Below the pieces are notes generated by a model. That model was not told the DNA's origin and ran no database searches. It saw only the letters and a program-made list of their open reading frames with translations. From Cristatella mucedo (taxonomy: Eukaryota > Bryozoa > Phylactolaemata > Cristatellidae), in contig WPIO01000012.1 of assembly GCA_009760855.2 (NCBI GenBank), forward strand, positions 596,501 through 660,500: DNA of 64,000 nt, in the 5' to 3' direction. How positions within the stretch are numbered: position 1 is the stretch's first letter; every line of letters starts with the position of its first letter. Below, piece after piece: positions 60,201 through 64,000 of this stretch. Position numbers and translations under genes: made by a program.

Positions 60201-63156
60201 AGCAATGCTCTAGCAGCAGCATTTCGACAGCAGCTGGCTTTTCAAGGCTGCACTCACCCATAGGAATTGTCTTTCCGTGCAGCTTGTCACACCAGCCAGC
60301 AAAGTAACGCATCACGGACATTGCATGCTTGATGTCGTTCGCAGCATCCGTGAATGGCTTGCCATTGTCTAGAGTCTCCAGGCTCTGCAAAGGAAAGATG
60401 AACGGCAGCCCTAGTGCGGACGCAAGGGCTGTCAACTTGCAACAGTGAGCTTCCGATGACAGCCCAAAACATTAAGCAGCACCACGTGGTAAATAAAAGT
60501 GGAGCTCGATCAAACGCTGCTGCTGGCCGCTCACTCGCGCAGTGAACCCCTCGGTACACTGATGGAATGAGCGGCACAGCTGCTGGCTGCACGGTTAACG
60601 TCCATTTGCACTCGCCCAAGGGGGCAGCTCGCCCAAGCCAGACGCGGAGTGAAACGTCATAGGCGTAGGTTTTTGAAAGTGGCTCCGAAGGAAGCTGCTG
60701 AAAGGCACCGGAAGGTGGCCTTCTGGCTCGGAGGGGGAGGCGGGGGCAGTGAGGGGTAGGACCAAGACTGATGCCATCCTAAGCACTGCCAGAATATACT
60801 AGCTTTCAAAAAAAAAACGATACTCCGTGTCCACCACAGCTCAAACCTATCACTGGCACCGACCGTCTGGTGGAGGCCATGATGGGGGGGGGAGAGAGAG
60901 AAGGGTATGGGACAGCACAGCACAGGCCAAGAAGCCAGCCGTCGGCCACTCACCGCCAGATAGTCGATGTCGCGCTCCATCAGGTTGGTCAGCTGCACGA
61001 TGAGCGCAGCTCGAGCACTCGGATCGAGCAGGCGCCACGGCGATCCCAGCTTGAATGCAGCCCTCGCGGCTGCCACTGCTTTGTCGACATCAGCCTGAGG
61101 CGAGAGCACGGGCGGCGGCTCGCGGCGGGTCAGGCGAACACGAGCGGATTGCAGGCGCATGATTGCTGCCGCCACATCACTAACGCCACCAACGCCATGC
61201 TGCTTTCAACGAGAGCGGGCATGGAGCCAACGACGGCAAGACACACTCTCACCTTGTCGCCTTCCTGCACCAGCGCTATCGTCTCCGCGGTCGCCGGATT
61301 CACGGTAGGAAACGTCTTGCCACTCTCAGAATCCACAAACTCGTTGTTGATGAACAGCTGCAAAGACGGGATCGTCGAAATGTACGCATTGCATGACCCT
61401 CCGAGCAGCGCCCGGCATAACGCGGAGGGATGAGAGGATGCAAAGTCAACCTCGTGGCAGTGACCGCAAGGCGTGGCAGTGACCACATGACCGCACTGTC
61501 CCGGAGGTTGAACCGTGGTTGCTGTCCTTCATTGAGGAATCTCGGCTCCCGGGTTCGGATACTGGAGGCAGTAGGATCATCACTGATCGACCACTTCTCA
61601 TCACAACCCGGAAGTGTGCATGGCTGCCAGGGTGCCATGGTGTGCTAAGAAAGCCTGGAACTCGCTACCGACTGATATCATATCTCGTGACTTGACGACA
61701 TTTAAAACGAAGCTAAACATTCACGTGCTTCCTAACAACAGTTTTTCTGTCGACGTGAATTGTGTTTACGTCCTGGTGCATGCTGAAATTGCTTGCATTA
61801 TCATCCCCACCCAGCTGACAAGCTGTTACTCTGCCTAACCAGCTGGGCTCAGCTGCAGGCCCACGCATAAGGAGTGGGTGGACAGCATGGATGCTGGGTA
61901 TGTGGTTTGAAAGGGGGGGGCCTGAACATGATCGCAGCTTCTCTTTTGCGAGCAGCATACACAGCTGGGCCACGAACTGCAACTGCAGCCCTAGGCAACT
62001 AGTGAGCAGAATGCATCTCCGTCGCCTGGATGAGTGAGCGAGGCTGTCCTTTACAGTAGCAGCCATTTGCCACAGGTGCAGCTATTCTCGGTTGTGCGTA
62101 CATTCAGCACACGATGCAGCGAATGTCGCACGACGACAGGTAAGCAAGCCTCCTCCCTGATCACTGAGACACTCGGAAGCCGTTAGCATAATGCCGAGCA
62201 ACCCGGGGCGTTCGGCAACGGCCGAACCAGGCATGCATCCGAGGGAGGCAAGCCGACGCTAGTGCAGAAGCTTTACTGCTCACATCTACTAGCAGCACGG
62301 CCAGCTGCAATTAGCCATAGGGAAACGGCTCTCGGGTCGGCATCGTTGCAGAGCAACGTTGTAGACACAGCGAAATATTAAGCACACCTGCTACACCGAA
62401 TGCTTTAGCTCAGCAAGGACCCGACGGGCAGCCAACGGTGTTCATGATCTCCGTGTTGGGACTAAAGGCTCATGTCTTCGAGTTGACGCGTACTTACAAG
62501 CATATCACAGCAAAAGCCGGGTTTTTTTTTACCGAGAACCAGGTATTTCCGGCACATATCTCATACTTGTATTTGCCAATTACTGGTCGCAAGCGTTTCG
62601 CTGCACCTTCCTCGTGCGAGTGAACGTTAATGATTTGTGCCGCCCACTCATGCGGTTGAAAATAGGCAGCAAGCCGCTCAACCGTGCGTCCAGTTCGTCC
62701 ACACATTGGCCAACGCAGGTCCCCACTCAGGAAAGCATGCCATCTACTCTCCAACTGCCGACTATGGCACATCTTTTTCAGCGGTCCTGAACTGCTACTT
62801 CTATGCTACTCACTACCTCAACTGCTCTCCTAACTCTGCTATGCTTCCCACTTTCTCTTTGTTGCGTGAGACGAAGTCTGTTGGCTACCGAATGCGTACC
62901 GAAAGCCGCTTAGGCTGTGAGTGCGCTATACAAAACTCTCCTGCGTAACACCCACATGGTCTTTATGACTTTGTGGAGTTACTGACGGAGATACATTACA
63001 TTATATGCCAACACGTCTCCCACTCCACCACCGCCCCCCCCCCCAGGGGCAATCGTAGCAGTCTGCCATTAGCAACATGAACATACGACGCTACCGCAGG
63101 CTACAATGAGAGCTGACCTGCGAGTATTTGACTTCCGGATTTCTAATCGGCGGCAT
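45281..63156 (-). CDS. Aldehyde dehydrogenase, ALDH1-type, tandem copy B (14 coding exons, 493 aa)
   Basis: Exons 5' to 3': 63118-63156, 61253-61357, 60954-61094, 60258-60384, 58410-58471, 57065-57193, 55815-55928, 55585-55687, 51458-51642, 49369-49536, 48845-49002, 48596-48670, 47713-47752 and 45281-45316 (TAA). Every exon has the same length and phase as in copy A. It starts [13 protein letters not shown] and ends [11 protein letters not shown]. Asn160, Lys183, GSTEVG, Glu259 and Cys293 ([10 protein letters not shown]) are intact, so it should be an active cytosolic aldehyde dehydrogenase. By hand count it differs from copy A at about 45 residues, concentrated in exons 4, 9, 11 and 12. NCYDMIT replaces NCYGIVN at the substrate tunnel. 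Copies A and B are head to tail, with a gap of about 6.4 kb. Confidence 0.95.
45405..45895 (-). mobile_element. CR1/L2-like LINE 3' part, antisense, decayed
   Basis: It starts TGGCACTCTAAGAGAACTAA ATCTCTTTCTAAGCAC (3' end) and continues into the RLDF region (CAAAAATCTAGACGGGTGTG). It is in ALDH copy B intron 13. Confidence 0.75.
45896..46980. other. ALDH copy B intron 13, unannotated part
   Basis: It contains CCAGCTTGATTAGTCTTGGG (46325-46345), homologous to intron 13 of copy A. No gene. Confidence 0.5.
46983..47215 (-). mobile_element. LINE 3' part, antisense
   Basis: ATAATAATAATAAATT, AGTGCCCTCAGAGAACTCAA and CTTTCTAGGCACTTTACAAT, with the last part duplicated (CTAGGCACTTTACAATAG twice), then coding antisense as far as the QNSAA codons. 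Confidence 0.8.
47217..47445 (-). mobile_element. LINE 3' part, antisense, internally deleted
   Basis: An AAT-rich tail and CCTAAGGGAATTAAATCTCT, then a jump to the QNSAA...[10 protein letters not shown] codons and on to the CLDKDT region (ATCCCTGTCTAAAAAAGCCC). Confidence 0.75.
47446..47570 (-). mobile_element. LINE 3' end, antisense
   Basis: ACCGCCCTCTGAGAACTTAA and CTCTTTCTACACACG, followed by the family's 3' UTR (GCAGGAACATATGGTCAGTG). This is the third LINE 3' end in a row. Confidence 0.7.
48170..48385 (+). mobile_element. LINE AP-endonuclease domain scrap
   Basis: With frameshifts, the plus strand reads [20 protein letters not shown] and [22 protein letters not shown] is the hallmark of the apurinic-type endonuclease of non-LTR retrotransposons. 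It is an isolated 5' piece in ALDH copy B intron 12. Confidence 0.75.
49540..50694. other. ALDH copy B intron 9, unannotated part
   Basis: No coding similarity. The poly-G run near 49278-49289 lies in intron 10, just outside this stretch. Confidence 0.5.
50695..51300 (+). mobile_element. CR1/L2-like LINE 3' part
   Basis: [40 protein letters not shown] and [20 protein letters not shown] run almost unbroken to the C-terminus, then AAGAGATGGAGTTATCTGAG GGCGCTATATC and (ATT)n. It is antisense in ALDH copy B intron 9, ending about 157 bases from exon 9. Confidence 0.9.
51766..53925 (-). mobile_element. CR1/L2-like LINE, 5'-truncated with intact reverse-transcriptase frame
   Basis: One open frame runs from the truncation point near 53923 to the stop at 52002 (about 640 codons). 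It covers the linker ([16 protein letters not shown]), RT motifs ([72 protein letters not shown]) and the conserved C-terminal part ([49 protein letters not shown]). The 3' UTR ends GAGATTAAGTTCTCTGAGGG CGC with an ATT-repeat tail at 51766-51785. The endonuclease half is missing, so this copy cannot move by itself. The lack of decay suggests a recent insertion. It is sense-oriented in ALDH copy B intron 8. Confidence 0.95.
53920..54147 (-). repeat. Inverted-repeat arm 1 (LINE piece)
   Basis: It is the reverse complement of 55054-55288, nearly perfect over about 230 bases apart from a 7-base deletion near 54095. It starts exactly at the 5' truncation point of the intact LINE, with the junction at CTTTTAAGTG/TTCAGGC. 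Confidence 0.9.
54940..55525 (+). mobile_element. LINE fragment, forward, truncated at the conversion tract
   Basis: From the ANFLK segment (GCGGCAAACTTTCTCAAATC) through SRLDF, the [13 protein letters not shown] (decayed QNSAARLV) region and CACCGGCTGCCCATCGAGCA. It stops at TTTTCTGACTC, abruptly where the sequence shared with ALDH copy A begins. No 3' tail is present. It includes inverted-repeat arm 2. Confidence 0.8.
55054..55288 (+). repeat. Inverted-repeat arm 2
   Basis: Partner of 53920-54147; the spacer is about 0.9 kb. Both arms are the same LINE stretch in opposite orientation. Confidence 0.9.
55527..55985. repeat. Near-identical tract shared with ALDH copy A (exons 7-8)
   Basis: Counterpart of 26682-27140. 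Its low-coordinate edge cuts a LINE fragment off in mid-sequence. Confidence 0.85.
56240..56332 (-). mobile_element. LINE 3' tail, antisense
   Basis: AATAATAATAATAACAAC, then ATAGCATCCTCAGAAAAATC and CTCTTTCTAGGCACTTTACA. Confidence 0.75.
56333..57064. other. ALDH copy B intron 6, unannotated part
   Basis: An 88-codon minus-strand frame at 56616-56882 includes [21 protein letters not shown] do not recognise it; it might be transposon-derived. Confidence 0.35.
57194..58409. other. ALDH copy B intron 5
   Basis: No recognised repeat or coding segment. Confidence 0.5.
58472..60257. other. ALDH copy B intron 4
   Basis: A 20-base tandem duplication, GCAGATGCATGGCGATGAGC, lies at about 60122-60161. 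Nothing else was recognised. Confidence 0.5.
60385..60911. other. ALDH copy B intron 3
   Basis: No recognised element. The tract shared with copy A begins near 60912, inside this intron. Confidence 0.55.
60912..62228. repeat. Near-identical 1.3 kb tract shared with ALDH copy A (exons 2-3)
   Basis: Counterpart of 32675-34000. Exon 2 (61253-61357) and exon 3 (60954-61094) encode the same residues as in copy A, and intron 2 (158 bases) looks identical. The exon 2 relic seen after the tract in copy A is not recognisable here. Confidence 0.9.
62229..62764. other. ALDH copy B intron 1, unannotated part
   Basis: No recognised coding or repeat sequence. Confidence 0.5.
62765..63003 (+). repeat. TACATTA-family repeat, longest forward copy
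   Basis: It contains CCTGAACTGCTACTTCTATG, CTCTTTGTTGCGTGAGACGA, GAGTGCGCTATACAAAACTC and CACCCACATGGTCTTTATGA, and ends GAGATACATTACATTAT. There is no coding potential. Confidence 0.75.
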
Positions 63157-63660
63157 GTTCAGGACGACGAAGTGCGAGCGACCAGCTACACCAACTCTCC
63201 CAGCGTGGCGGCAGGCCCGTATACGTAGAAGGGGTCTCGGTCCCAGAATTCAGCTTGCGCGATGTCAATTACGCTACAGCCAATCGGAGCCGAGCTCGTC
63301 GCCAGCGGTGCAGGCCTCTCCTCCCCCACCCCATCCACCCCAGCAGCGCGATCAGGAAGCTGTGTGCCTGCCGGGAGCTCCGCCTTCAGCATCCCCCCGG
63401 TAATCATTTTTCCTTTTAGGCTTTCAGGAGGGTGGACGGTCTGTCTTCGACGGCGGCTAGACACTTGTCGAGCGGTGCTGTCTGCACTGGGTGTCGCGGC
63501 GAAGCTCTGTTGGCGAGAGCTCCGCTTTTCTCCATACGGGGCAGAAGAAAGGCTGCTAGGGAGGAGCGCCTTCGGGGCGCACGTTGTGAGTGGTTTCTAC
63601 GGGGAGACGGAATTTTTTTTAGAGGGGGGATCGAGAAGTAAAGCTGTATAGACATATTTT
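63157..63660 (-). promoter_or_regulatory. Probable 5' leader and promoter region of ALDH copy B
   Basis: GC-rich sequence upstream of the start at 63154-63156. A stretch near 63235-63260 (GGTCCCAGAATTCAG) weakly resembles 38970-38985 upstream of copy A (GATCCCAGAACTCCG), the only visible promoter similarity. The role is inferred from position. Confidence 0.4.
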
Positions 63661-64000
63661 AAAAGGCCTGCCGACCCGCAGCTTCGGGCTTTTTCACATG
63701 CGGTACCAATATTCGATTTAGGCAGTCGAATATTCCTCATATTTTATTTTTTCTGGAAAGGGCAGACGGAGGCCAGCGGATCTGGAGAAGAGAGTACGAC
63801 GTGGATGCGGGGGGGGGAGCAGGGCGGTCGCGTGCTGGCCTGCTGAGAGCGTCCGTGGAAACATGCGTCCTTCGCAGCCCGCTTTGGTGTTGGGGTGTCG
63901 TCGCTTGCTTGCTGTTGGGAGAGCACTAAATTTGGTTATGAAATATAGAGCATTTTTTACGAAGCGGCTCTACATTCTCGTCGTCGCAATTTCTCGTCGC
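63661..64000. other. Window end, no recognised gene
   Basis: AT-rich then GC-rich sequence with a poly-G run near 63810. No coding similarity. Confidence 0.45.

Overview
This is eukaryotic, animal DNA: a 64 kb piece of intron-rich nuclear genome with many retroposons. The best phylogenetic clue is a myosin essential light chain whose first EF-hand reads FDFWDGRDG, a form I associate with lophotrochozoan muscle light chains (molluscs, annelids and relatives). The transposon set (CR1/L2-like LINEs with ATT-repeat tails, and tRNA-like SINEs) fits an aquatic invertebrate. I cannot name the species.

Layout. (1) 1.6-4.3 kb, plus strand: the 3' part of a ZNHIT1 gene (HIT zinc-finger subunit of the SRCAP/SWR1 H2A.Z-exchange complex). 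Its zinc-finger exons are joined by what looks like an AT-AC, minor-spliceosome (U12) intron. (2) 4.7-5.9 kb, minus strand: a myosin essential light chain gene, convergent with ZNHIT1. One of its introns appears to be GC-AG. (3) 6.2-10.5 kb: a long GC- and CpG-rich block without a recognisable protein, ending in a doublet of YY1-like motifs. It may be the light-chain promoter region. (4) 13.7-38.9 kb and 45.3-63.2 kb, both minus strand: two complete tandem paralogues of a cytosolic ALDH1-type aldehyde dehydrogenase. Each has 14 coding exons with identical exon lengths and phases and encodes 493 aa. All splice sites and catalytic residues are visible in both.

The two ALDH genes differ at about 45 of 493 residues by my hand count, but the differences are patchy. 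Exons 2-3 with their introns (about 1.3 kb), and exons 7-8 with their flanks (about 0.45 kb), are nearly identical between copies. Exons 4, 9, 11 and 12 are clearly diverged. This mosaic is what gene conversion produces. The copies also differ at substrate-tunnel positions (Gly versus Asp after the NCY motif) and next to the catalytic Cys, so they may have different substrates.

The introns and the intergenic gap (39-45 kb) are filled with repeats: a CR1/L2-like LINE family, including one copy with an uninterrupted reverse transcriptase frame at 52.0-53.9 kb; a tRNA-like SINE (SINE-1); a second SINE (SINE-2) that carries the 3' tail of the LINE; an unclassified repeat ending in TACATTACATTA; and long CA-rich arrays. 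I found no prokaryotic genes, CRISPR arrays, rRNA or functional tRNA. The stand-out observations are the U12 intron, the ALDH conversion tracts with a relic exon, the LINE/SINE tail sharing, and a LINE joined to an inverted copy of a neighbouring LINE.
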